This document shows positions 32,288 to 42,775 of a stretch of DNA of 64,000 nucleotides, one piece after another; position 1 is the first letter of the stretch, and every line of letters begins with the position of its first letter. A program made the translations under genes and the position numbers. Source of the stretch: Parasponia andersonii (taxonomy: Eukaryota; Streptophyta; Magnoliopsida; Rosales; Cannabaceae); NCBI GenBank assembly GCA_002914805.1, contig JXTB01000139.1, positions 542,986 through 606,985 on the forward strand, given 5' to 3'. Below the pieces are notes generated by a model, which made no database searches, was not told the DNA's origin, and was given only the letters and a program-made list of their open reading frames with translations.

Positions 32288-34580
32288 ATGAGCATTAAGA
32301 GCCGTTTGTCAAATCAATTTCGAAGAGGTGCTAAGGCATTTGCCGAAAGGGCGAAACAGTACGTCAACTCTAAAGGAAAAGTAAGATGTCCATGTATGGT
32401 GTGCTTAAATGGGAAATTTCAAGATCCACTAACAGTAGAATATCATCTAATTGAGAAGGGTATACAACCATCATATACTGTATGGTCATATCATGGAGAG
32501 TTATTCCCTACTACCCATGACCCTATTGAGGATGAAAATGATGGGCAGGGAGATGAGATGCAAGATCTCCTAGCCGATATTACTGGAATCACTAGAACAA
32601 GTCATAGAATGGACCAAGAATTGGATGACGTTCCTGAAATTGAGAGCGATCAACAATCATACAAGTTTAGTGATTTATTTATAGAGATGGAGAAAGAGTT
32701 GTATCTTGGGTGTACCAAGTTCTCAACCCTAAATTTTTTAGTAAAGTTAATGCATTTAAAAGTACTTAACAAGTGGAGTAATAAATCGTTTGATATGTTA
32801 CTGAAACTATTGATTGAAGCATTTCCAGAGGGAACAAATTTACCTGGGTTTCACTACGAGGCAAAAACAAAGTTGCATGATATCGGTCTTGGGTATGAAT
32901 CAATTCATGTTTGTAAGTATGACTGTGCACTATTTTAGAAGGAAAATTCAGAGTTAGATCATTGTCCAATATGTAGTGAAAACCATTGGGAATTGAGAAA
33001 AAAAGTGCCTAGAAAGGTATTGCGTTATTTCCCTCTAACTCCCCAATTGAAGAGGTTATATAGTTCTCGACATACCGTGAAGGACATGAGATGGCATGAT
33101 TCAGAGAGGCTAAAAAAAGGTGTGTTGAGACAACCTGCCGATGGTGTTGCTTGGAAAGAGTTTGATTGAAAGAATTCTTCATTTGCCTTTGATCCTAGAA
33201 ACATCCGGTTGGGATTGGCGACTGATGGATTTAACCCTTTCAGGAATATGAGCAATGCATATTCCATATGGCCAGTTACACTTATTTCGTATAACTTGCT
33301 ACCTTGGAAGTGCATGAAATCGGAGTCCATAATACTATCTCTTCTAATTCCTAGTCTAATGGCTCCTGGAAAAGAAATGGACATCTTTATGAGGCCTCTT
33401 ATTGATGAGTTACAAGAATTATGGGTGACTGGTATACAAACTCAAGATGCAGTAAATGGCAATACATTTCGTATGCATGCTGCAGTAATGTGGACCATCA
33501 ACGACTACCCAGCATATGCCCTGATGTCAGGATGGAGCACTAAGGGGTATAAGGTTTGTACAACTTGTAATAAAGAAACTCCATCTGTGGGTATTCGAAG
33601 TAAGGTTGCATATATCGGACATAGACGCTTTCTTCCGAGGGATGATCGTATTTGAAAAAGTAAATAGTTTAATGGTCATCATGAAATGAGGCCGGCGCCT
33701 GATAAGTACTCAGACATTTTGAGACAATTAGAGTATTTGCAAATCAGGTTGCCTGGAAAGCACAAAGAATATGGGAAGCACAAAGAATATGGGGGTGTGA
33801 AAAGGAAACGCACTGCAGTCGAGCTAAAATTGGTCTAAAAAGAGCATCTTTTTTGAGCTTGAGTATTGGACGAACTTGTTATTAAGACATAATTTAGATG
33901 TTGTGCATATTGAGAAGAATATGTGTGATAATATATTGGGAACTCTATTGAGTATCGAGGGCAAATCTAAGGATACAGATAAGGCTAGACTTGATCTTGC
34001 TGATATGAAAATCTGTAAAGAGTTGCATCTTTACAAAGTGGGGAATAGATGGAAGAAACTACATGCTTCTTACACATTAAGTGTTGAAGAGCGAAAAAAA
34101 TTTTGTCAATTCATCAAGTCAGTCCAATTTTCTGATGGATTTGCTGCCGACCTAGCAAGAAATATGAGTGAAGTAGAAGATAAGATATCCGGATTAAAAT
34201 CATATGATTGTCATGTATTGTTTCAACGTCTATTACCTACTGGGATTCGACCATACTTACAAAAAGAAATCTGTGAGACTATTACTGAGTTATACTATGT
34301 CCTCTAACAATTATGCTCACGAATACTTAATATGGCTGATCTAGAAAAGTTTCAGCAGAATGTGATCATCATATTGGCTAAGTTGGAAAGAATATTTCCT
34401 TTGGCCTTCTTTTATACAATGGTTCATTTAATTATCCACTTACCAGAGGAGGCACTACTAGGTGGTCCTGTACATTTTAGATGGATGATTCTATTGAACG
34501 TGCCACAGGTGTTTACAAGCAATATGTTCGAAATCGGGTACATCCCGAGAGATCTTTGCCGAAGTTTACATCGTAAATGA
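32288..34580 (+). pseudogene. CACTA transposase, Tnp2/TnpD type, broken
   Basis: This DDE-type transposase would cut and rejoin the CACTA element. The N-terminus is a transposase-associated domain: SIKSRLSNQFRRGAKAF, then CPCMVCLNGKFQDPLTVEYH with its Cys-His pattern. The usual start MDKSWM reads I-DKSWM here (ATA at 32273-32275), so the family start codon is lost; 32288 is the next Met. The Tnp2 core follows: YLGCTKFSTLNFLVKLMHLK, a stop at 32936-32938, CPICSENHW, FDPRNIRLGLATDGFNPF, and MHAAVMWTINDYPAYALMSG. A frame break lies near 33660-33880, then LDVVHIEKNMCDNILGTLLS. The DUF4218-like part ends the segment (FYTMVHLIIHLPEEALLGGP). At least four stops occur, so it is not functional. Confidence 0.85.
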
Positions 34581-35863
34581 AGCCCTCACATTTTGCTCTA
34601 TGTATTTACGGGTGTTGAGACTCGATTTAATCGACCCGATCGAAATAATTACGAGGTTGACTCTCATCCGCACCGACAAATATCAATTTTTTAGTGTGTT
34701 GGTCACCCATTAGCTAAAAAAGATATTATAATTCTTCAATCATCTGATCGGTTAAAAGTTGAATGATATATGATGAACAATTACATCGAAATATAGAAAT
34801 ATCTTGAGTAAGTATTTAATTTTTTTTCTTCCTATGACCCAAAGTCCACTTTTTAATTTCAATTCTCTAATATATAACATTATATAAATGTAGTGAGCAT
34901 ATGAGAGAGTTGAAGGATAAAGGTGTTACAAACCTTGAACGACAACAGGAATTGAGTTTCCGTCATGGTTTAAGACCTGGGTATGATTCTAGTATCTTAT
35001 CTCATTCTCAAAATTTCCTTCTTCAATGAAGTAATTGAAGTCTCATGTCATCAATTTTTGTATAGATAAATCAACTACGAGCAGCAAACTCTGATAAGGC
35101 CAATGATGAATTATATACATTGGTTAGCAGATCTAAATTTTTTGCATTCTCTTATCCTGGATGTGTAATCAACGGTGTAAAATTTTTAATTGAGAAACGG
35201 GACGTTAGACGCAAGACTCAAAATTGTGGTGTTCGTGTAGCTAGCTCAGATGGAAATTATTTCTATGGTGTGCTCCAAGAAGTATTAGAGTTGTTGTATA
35301 TAAAAGATTGTAGTGTTTTGATATTTAGGTGCAAATAGTTTGACACTGATCCGAGGAAAAAACAATTTCAGCAAGATGATTGTTTTGCAAGTGTATTTGT
35401 CAATGCTTATTGGTATAATAATGACCCTTTCATACTTGCATTACAAGCTAAGTTGATATATTATACTAATGATGACAAGCTTGGGCCATCGTGGAAACTT
35501 GTGAACAAATACACACCCCGAAATATATGGGACTTTCCAAATATGGAAGATGATGATACTACAACAACATCGAATGATGTCCCTATTTTGCAAGAGGCAA
35601 ACTCTTCGACATTCCAACTATGGATTGAGCTTCCGGAGTTGGACAATGTTAGATTTCAGTGGGACGATATTGAACTAGCTGAAGTCAACAATATTGATGA
35701 ATTACTTCGTGAATCTCGTGTTGTCACGCAAGATGACTTTCTAGTTGATGATGATGAATTTGAGAATGACACACTAGAGGAATATGATGATGAAGAGATT
35801 GAAATTGTTGATAGTGATACAAGTTCAGAGAAAAATAATAACATATCTGATGATGAGGTTTAA
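34581..35863 (+). pseudogene. CACTA TnpD 3' part (DUF4216-like), intron-containing
   Basis: This is the continuation of the transposase gene. Plausible introns begin GTAAGT at about 34810, ending TGTAG near 34893, and GTATGATT near 34980, ending TTGTATAG near 35066. Exons give ERQQELSFRH and INQLRAANSDKANDELYTLV, then the DUF4216-type block FFAFSYPGCVINGVKFLIEK with GVRVASSDGNYFYGVLQEVL. After a stop at 35336-35338 the frame continues with DDCFASVFVNAYWYNNDPFI. It ends in a very acidic tail (EEYDDEEIEIVDSDTSSEKN) with a TAA at 35861-35863. The acidic C-terminus is usual for these proteins. Confidence 0.75.
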
Positions 35864-35951
35864 ATGGTCTTTTGTAGTGATTCTGTACTCATAAAAATTC
35901 TACATTGTTTATTTTAAGTTGCTAAAATTTGCTAAATGTTTTCTTTGTAGG

Positions 35952-37480
35952 ATATCTAGTGTAGGTAGTGCACCTCTTAGTTATGGGTCGAGTAGTGATG
36001 GATCTGACCCCAAAGGAAAGAGGGTCAGGGAAGAGACGAGAGAGATTGCGATTAAGAAAGAGCTTAAATGAGCGAAAGTTACCAAGTTGAAGGTGCAGCA
36101 TGACTAGTGGATAGGGAAGCCAGTTTTGAAGCATGACAAGATATACTTGAACTTACTTGCTAAATTAGTTCGAGACACGATACCAGTGTCCACTCTTGCT
36201 TGGAAGGACGTCAAAAAAGAGGACTTAGATCTCATTTTTGAGCGACTAGATGTAAGTGTTTTAAATTTAATTTATTTTTGCATCCAATATTTAATTCAAA
36301 TCATATTATGTATATTAATTAATTGTTAATTACTGGAAATCAGAGAAATTTTGACTATCCTCAGGATAATGTCATCTTTATGGACTCCATCGAACAGTCC
36401 ATGATGCACTATTTGAGAGACTGGAGGAACAGCATGAAGGTGCATTTCATCACGGTCGGTGGGAAGGAGGCTTTGGTTACAGCCAAGGCCAAAATGTACA
36501 AAAATGTTCCTTAGGACCACTAGGAGATTTTGTGCGACTGTTTCATATCTCAGGATTTTGAGGTTATATATTTTTCCAAAAGCCTCAATCAATATTAATT
36601 ATTTTTTTATTACTTGAATAACTACAATTTTACTTAATTTTTGCCCAGAAAGCTTCTTCTTAAAATTGTGAGAACAGGTCGAAGTAGTTATATGCTCCTG
36701 ATCAAGGGTCGTTGTCCATTGTAGGCCACATACATAAGGGGGTAAAACAACTTATAAATTTTTAATTTTTTACCATATTGACTGTTAATTACATATTTCT
36801 CAACAATAATAAATTTTTTAGGGCAATCCGGAGACTAGAGAGCTTATGAGTTCAATTGACTACTTCGAGGAAAGACATTTCAAGAACAATAGCTAGAGAA
36901 ATGAGTACACTCAACAAAAACATGTAAGCATTTCTTTATGTTTATTATTTCCCAATTAATAGAAATGTATACTTCTAGAAATTAATATAACTTCTCTTTC
37001 GGTGATAGGCTGAGATGATTGCTTCGAGGGATGAGGCATTGACTCAAGCTCAGGCTCAGGCTCAGGCTCATGAGATCGAGGATCCAGTGGACCCAGCATT
37101 ATCAGCTGAGTCTATTGTGGGCCCTATTTCAATTGACGAGTACGCCATCATGACTCAGTCCCTTGGTACTCGTTTGAGGTGGCAGAAAGGAGTAGGCTCG
37201 CTCCCTCGGTTGAAGAGTATTGGAGGTCCTAGGGCTACTAGCATAAGCAATGTTACCACTGTGTAGCGCGAGCATGCAGAGACAATCGCCAACTTGAAGC
37301 AATAGTTGGTCGAGAAGGATGCAGAGCATCAACGCAAGCTCGAAGAGCATCAGGCTGACACTCAGCGTCGTCTCAATGATCAATAGCGGCTACTTCAGTC
37401 ACTAATACAAACGCAGCTGAGTCACACTACTATAACAGAGGGTCTGATACCTAGAAGGAGGAATAGTATCAAGGAAGAAA
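35952..37480 (+). pseudogene. TnpA-like Transposase_24 gene of the CACTA element, broken
   Basis: This is a second plus-strand gene of Ptta/En/Spm type. A splice acceptor (tctttgtag) precedes 35952. Exon pieces read GSSSDGSDPKGKRVREETRE and IYLNLLAKLVRDTIPVSTLA. An intron follows (GTAAGTG at 36252 to cag at 36343), then NFDYPQDNVIFMDSIEQSMM. A further likely intron runs from about 36561 (GTTATA) to a cag near 36649, and later a segment ends near 36891 with several stops. The last open part (37015-37266) has a Gln-Ala run (QAQAQAQAH) and then a charged, probably coiled-coil stretch with stops (EKDAEHQRKLEEHQADTQRR). In active relatives the product binds subterminal repeats. This copy is dead. 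Confidence 0.72.
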
Positions 37481-37540
37481 GCACTGTTTCTAAGCAAGTT
37501 TGCCCGAGCAATACTAATTATTACTAAGAGGCATCATGAA

Positions 37541-38506
37541 CTGGCATTTAACACCACTGTTTTCAAGTTGGCCCCTACTTAGTAGGGTGTGTGTGTTATT
37601 TTTCTTTAAATTTATGATAAATAGTGGTAGTTAAGTCTTACTTTTTTTAAAAAAAATAATAAGATCCCAATCATGTCCTATCTAGCTACTAAATCTCAAC
37701 CGAATTTAATAATGTGAAACAGAGTTGGAATATACTAATGAATAATATTCAAGCCTAAAAATTCATGTATCAAAGTACAGAATTCATCTTCCAAGAACAA
37801 AATACATAAGTCGATCTAACGTAAGGAATTGCAAGATTAATGCAAAAGAAAATTGAACGTAAGTACCTAACCCCGGTACAGCTAGCTAATTAATATGTAT
37901 GCATATATGCACGCAATCTAAAAAATGATATTATCAAGTGAGTAGGAAAAAAAAAAAAATGAAAACGTTGAATATGGATGATAAATTTTTTCCAGACTTT
38001 CTGTGCTCCATTTTTTTTGGGTTATTATTATTATTGTTATTATTATTATTTTAAAGAATTGACTTGAATATATACAAGATAAATTGTATCGACCATGATT
38101 AATGAGTTAAAATCTAGCTAGTCGATTTAGTTATATATAATTTTTTAAGAAACATATTTCTTTCTTTGAGATTCCTATCCCTTAAATTGATTGGATTAAC
38201 TTAATCAGTTATCGGATTCACGATTATGTCTCAATTACTACTGCTAATTTTCTTAAAGGAATTAGAACTGTATATTGCAAATTGCAAACTTGAACTATTG
38301 TTACCAAGTCTATAAAATGTTACTAACCAAGTTATTTACTTTTGACAAAGAAAAAAATATCCCGATCATTTAACCCAACCCGAGCTACCTGGTTTTATGT
38401 CTGCCCTTTTTTCAAGCGTGGGCTCCAATAAATACTTTTTATTTAAAAAAAACGTGGCAATTTTTCAATAAAATAATGATAAGTATGTCGTAAATTTCAT
38501 CGCCCG
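37541..38506. other. AT-rich DNA, no gene seen
   Basis: Noncoding. It includes (tta)n-like runs near 38020. The missing right end of the CACTA element may lie here in degraded form, but I could not recognise it. Confidence 0.5.
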
Positions 38507-39138
38507 TGATAAATAAAAGTGTTAAAATAGGCCTGACCAAATGAGCTGGCTCACGGTCTATTATTATGGCTCACAAGTCGGTCTAGCCCTAGGGGGTAAG
38601 AACGAGCTCAACATATATATCTAGGCCTAGTCCGTTAAAAATATTTTTCTTTTAAGTTTTTGAATAAATTTAAATACAAAACTTTTTAAAATACTTATAA
38701 ATACACATTTTCTTACTTTTTTTTTTTCGTACTTTCAAATGTCAATCTAATTCTAAATAATTTTCTCAAGATTTTTGTTTTAATTTTTTTTATCAACTAT
38801 TTAACTTATATACTTTTAGCTTATTTATATATTTTTAAATTTTTATCAATAGGAAAAAAAATAAAATATTATTTATTTTTTCATAAATTTTATTTTTGAA
38901 TTTCTAATATTTTTAACTAATTATATAAATAATAATTTTATTTTTTTAGATTTTCTTAAAGTAAGCCAAGAATGAGTTAGTATGGGCCATCCTGTTTCGG
39001 GGTGAACCCGACCGCCTAGGATCCAAGCGGGCCTGTGAGCCGGTTTGGGCTCCATTTTTAAAATTTTGGAAAAGCCGTCCCGATATGTTCTTCCTCCCAA
39101 GCTCGGCCTGCCCAGTTTGCCACCTTTAATGATAAATA
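38507..39138 (+). mobile_element. hAT-like MITE with TGATAAATA target duplication
   Basis: The element (about 38516-39129) is bounded by the identical 9-mer tgataaata at 38507-38515 and 39130-39138, of which 8 bp is the usual hAT duplication. The right end in reverse complement reads TTAAAGGTGGCAAACTGGGC, the classical plant hAT MITE terminus. The left end is a decayed version (AAAGTGTTAAAATAGGCCTG). GC-rich blocks near each end contrast with an AT-rich centre. No coding sequence is present. Confidence 0.6.
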
Positions 39139-39174
39139 GCACTGCTCTTTGACTAATGATATCTACTCTTTGAC

Positions 39175-39908
39175 TAATGATATCTAAGGATGTCAATGGG
39201 GCAAGATAGGATTGGTTTTGAGTTTATCATTTCCATCTTCATTATTATTTTGCTATACCATTCTCACAACATTCACCACTTTATTTGATGCGAAGTAATT
39301 TTGAGGATTGATTTCCCTATTAGTACATCGGGGTTTCTATTTGGAATCGTCATCTTGAATTAATTAAATAATTCTATGTTGGTCCAAATCTTTTAAAAGT
39401 CTAAATATATCAGAAAAAAAAAATCAGAACTAAAGTTAACTTTATTGAAAACTCTAATTTTAGTTCAAATTTATTGTAAATATAATGTAATAAAAAACTC
39501 GAAAAACTAAAAAAACACATTTAAATAGAGTTTTAACATATTAAGAGTTATCAAATGTTAAATATTTAGTATCAAAACCATATAGCATATCATTTATTTA
39601 AAAAGAAAACATAATCCTAAATACTTAAACTCAAACAATATTAGCATATGTCTATATATTATTAGATTTTTTTTAATAAAAAAATCTAGTTGAATTGTTA
39701 TTATATAAAAATATAAAAATAACTTATATGTAATCAAAGAAGGATCAATGTGGATACTTAATCCTAAGTCCGTCTTGTTCCGATAAATATTAAACAAAAA
39801 ATATTCGCTCCGTACCCCGCACTATTTATAATAGTGAAAACTCATCTTATTCGTATTAGTACACCATAATGCATCACCCGTTTAGTAAAATAGACATCAC
39901 TAATGATA
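39175..39908 (+). mobile_element. Second possible hAT-like MITE with TAATGATA duplication
   Basis: taatgata occurs at 39175-39182 and 39901-39908. Inside, the left end is tctaAGGATGTCAATGGGGC and the right end in reverse complement begins GTGATGTCTATTTTAC. The terminal match is short but fits hAT elements starting 'GGATGTCAATGGGGC'. A 20-bp sequence (ctctttgactaatgatatct) is duplicated just upstream, which also creates a second taatgata. Confidence 0.45.
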
Positions 39909-42006
39909 TGTTTATATCAAATTGTCGGCAATAGTTAAAATTAGACCATAATAATCATAATATAATTTTCTTTTTTTTTTTTTTTCCAAAAGTAAAAACA
40001 AATCTCAAATTCGGACATTCAGAATTGATACGTTGTTACATGGAATTGCAGGTAATGGGGACTCAAAGACAATACACTTTTAATTTTGAAATTATTTCCA
40101 ATGTGATTCATTTATTATACAGGTTATGTGAACAAAATTAGAGTTAAATAAAAAAGATGTCCGTGCCCAACATAAATCCTTGATTTTATTGCTAAAGAAA
40201 ACTTGTATAGATCAATAAACTAGTGGAGTTGTATCTCTTTTGCTGCCAATTAATTATTGGCTCTGCGTATTAAATGATATATTTTTTTTAATTATTTATC
40301 AACACGATCGGCTCACAGTAATCTAAAGCTTTAGGCAAAATTTTTCTAAGAAAAAAATACTCTAATTTTTCACTTATAATATATTCATGTTTTCTTTTAG
40401 ATACAAAATATTAACTAAATATTTATACAAAGTTTTATTGTAAGTTTTTCGCGATTAAATTTTAATGAAATTAAGAGGAATATTAATAAAATGAAATATA
40501 ATTTTAAAAAAAAATAGCTTTAATGTGATAATGTCCGAATTCTCAATAACATATTTTCAAATTAATCAATTAAGTAGTTATTTAAGAATATTTGATTTAA
40601 TACAATGCTTTCTAATAATGTTTAATAAAGTTATATTAAAATATGAGAAGACATATATTTGATCTAATAGTTTTAAAGTTTTAGGACTTCGGAAGTAAAA
40701 GTATATGTGCTTAGTACAGAGCTCAGACCTAGCCTTAGATGCTCATCCCTCAATGGTACTCGTCATCGGCGCAACCCAGCTCAAGCTCAACCCCAACTAC
40801 TATTTCCGGTCAACTACTAACCGATTCTCTAGTTTGCTATACATTCTCCAGATCCTTTCATAACGGCGGCTCTTTTATTTTCATTCGGTTTTTTCTTAAT
40901 TAATTAGGGTAACAAAACAAAAGTTCATATTGGCATATGCATTGGTTTATGTGTTTATCTTTTTTAATCATGCGTAACAAAAGAAAAATTATGTTTTGTT
41001 TAGACTTAATAATAGTGTCTTACAATGTTAGGTATTCTATTCAGTGAATTCAACTCCCACAGTACAGTATATACCATGGTCAAGTTAATTTTTTTCACAA
41101 AGTTAATAGCTATTTTTGTTTTATATTATGACCCATGTAACTGATGCCTAGCTTCCAATTATTCTCAAAAGAAAATCAATATAGATCAATTTTGTTGTTT
41201 GTTTTTCGATGAGTGTATTCTCTCTTATAATTGACTCGTATATTTTTTGTTAGATCAACATGGATATTTATTTGTCTAGGCACTGATGTAAAATCTATTT
41301 ATATATTTTTAATTTTTTTTGTTTGCATAATATGAGAAGAGGATATGACTCGGTTTTGAGTTTTGCTTCATAATGTAGAACTTGAAATAGATGTCTAGGA
41401 CATTTTGAGCTAAACTGACATGTCAAAGAAAATCGTATTGGAAGGTGGTCCTGTAAATTGAAAATTATCATTTGAAATCAGATTAGTCAAGGAGATAAGA
41501 AAGGGTAACTAAGGAAAAGGAGAATCTACACATTTCTTTTCCTCTTGCCCTTTCTTAATCCAATACCGGTGAGTAATGTCAAAAACACTTAATTAAGCAG
41601 CTTTCTTTTAACTAATTTAGTTGCATTAACTAATTTTATTTTGATTAATTGCATTTTGCTTTGGAATTACTTATGAAAAAACAACATTTAGAAAGAAAAA
41701 CCAAAAAGCTCAAATTTATTTCATTCTCTTTAGCATTTATTATCACTAATACAATCCTACAGCAAATATTTTTTTAGTGGCATTTTCTCTATCCTTCGTC
41801 CTTCTCATGGTAAAATGGTCGTCCCTATCTCTGTTACTCTGTCTCTGTCTAAACTCCCAGCAACATTCTCTTAATTTTTTTTCCATTTAACTTTAACATA
41901 TATATATATATATAGGTATAACCTATATAAAAGTAAAAAAAGATATTCACTGGAGTAGTAACTTTTATATATATATATATATATGATTAGTACTATATAT
42001 ATATAT
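39909..42006. other. AT-rich DNA, no gene seen
   Basis: Noncoding. It contains one copy of a dispersed repeat (40351-40702, listed separately) and (TA)n runs near 41905 and 41975. Confidence 0.5.
40351..40702 (+). repeat. Dispersed repeat, copy 1
   Basis: About 350 bp align with 43484-43840 in the same orientation. Shared blocks include 'aaaaaaatactctaattttt', 'caataacatattttcaaa' and 'tttctaataatgttta'. By eye it is about 80% similar with small gaps. I see no terminal repeats or coding sequence, so the class is unknown. Confidence 0.65.
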
Positions 42007-42248
42007 GGTTGCTAATCCAATAGGCATTTTTTTTCTTTACCTATGGGTAGGTATTTTTATTTTAGCCGTTGGATCACCATCTAATAGTGATCCAATGGCT
42101 ATAATGAAGTGCATGAAAAGACGTGCATCATTAATGCTCTTTCTCTCTTTTACTTTTTACAATAAAAAAATGTGCATGCTAAATTTTCATTGGCCAAATT
42201 GATACCTACCCATAGGTAAAAAAAAAAAATACCTACTGAATTGGTGCC
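42007..42248 (+). mobile_element. (TA)n-associated MITE, copy B
   Basis: This 242-bp element starts GGTTGCTAATCCAATAGG and ends TACTGAATTGGTGCC. It is bordered by (TA)n on both sides. It contains an internal palindrome: GTTGGATCACCATC against GATCCAATGGC with a short loop, so each element can fold at both scales. It also contains an inverted pair of 'tacctatgggtaggta'-like blocks near the ends. Confidence 0.8.
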
Positions 42249-42303
42249 ATATATATATATATATATATATAAAAGGTAAATTATATATATATATATATAT
42301 ATA

Positions 42304-42548
42304 GGTTGCCAATCCAATAGGTATTTTTTTCCTTTACCTATGGGTAGGTATTTTTTTTTTAGCCGTTGGATCACCATCTAATGGTGATACAATGGTTATA
42401 ATGAAGTGTATGAAAAGACGTGCATCATTAATGCTCTTTTTTTCTCTTATTTTTTACAATAAAAAAATATGCATGCTAAATTTTCATTGGTCAAATTGAT
42501 ACCTACCCATAAGTAAAAAAAAAAAAAAATACCTACTGGATTGGTACC
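42304..42548 (+). mobile_element. (TA)n-associated MITE, copy C
   Basis: This 245-bp direct-orientation copy starts GGTTGCCAATCCAATAGG and ends CTGGATTGGTACC. It is roughly 90% like copy B by eye and is also bordered by (TA)n on both sides. The (TA)n between B and C is interrupted by 'aaaaggtaaat'. Confidence 0.8.
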
Positions 42549-42570
42549 CATATATATATATATATATAAA

Positions 42571-42775
42571 AGGTACTACTCTAGTGGATATCTTTTTTTA
42601 CTTATATATAGGTACCATTTTGGCCTATGAAAATTTATCATATATTAATGATACATGTCTTTGTATACACTTTATTATAGCCGTTAGATCACTATTAGAT
42701 GATGATTCAACAGTTAGAAAAAAAAAATACCTATAAATAAATTAAAAAAATTAAAAAAACTATTGAATTGATAAC
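42571..42775 (-). mobile_element. (TA)n-associated MITE, copy D, inverted and diverged
   Basis: In reverse orientation it matches copies B and C. 'ggtaccattttggcctatga' is the reverse of the 'ttcattggccaaattgatacc' zone, and 'tatagccgttagatcactat' marks the palindromic centre. It is bordered by (TA)n on both sides. Confidence 0.65.

Larger units (their letters stand above)
27006..37540 (+). mobile_element. CACTA (En/Spm) transposon, 3' end not located
   Basis: The left end reads CACTACAAAACTAAAGACTT at 27006, a typical CACTA terminus. It is followed by subterminal motifs such as gccgtcggtaaaaa and ttggcgcgt. Two transposase genes characteristic of the superfamily follow in plus orientation: a Tnp2/TnpD type from 32288 and a Transposase_24/TnpA type from about 35952. 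I did not find the reverse terminus (ending tttgtagtg) downstream, so the right border is only set after the last coding sequence. The 5.3 kb before the transposase also hold a copia fragment and several repeats, so the 27006 terminus may belong to a separate element. Confidence 0.65.

Noticed and set aside
37541..40000. Right terminus of the CACTA element
   Set aside because: I looked for the reverse of CACTACAAAACTAAAGACTT and found no convincing match.
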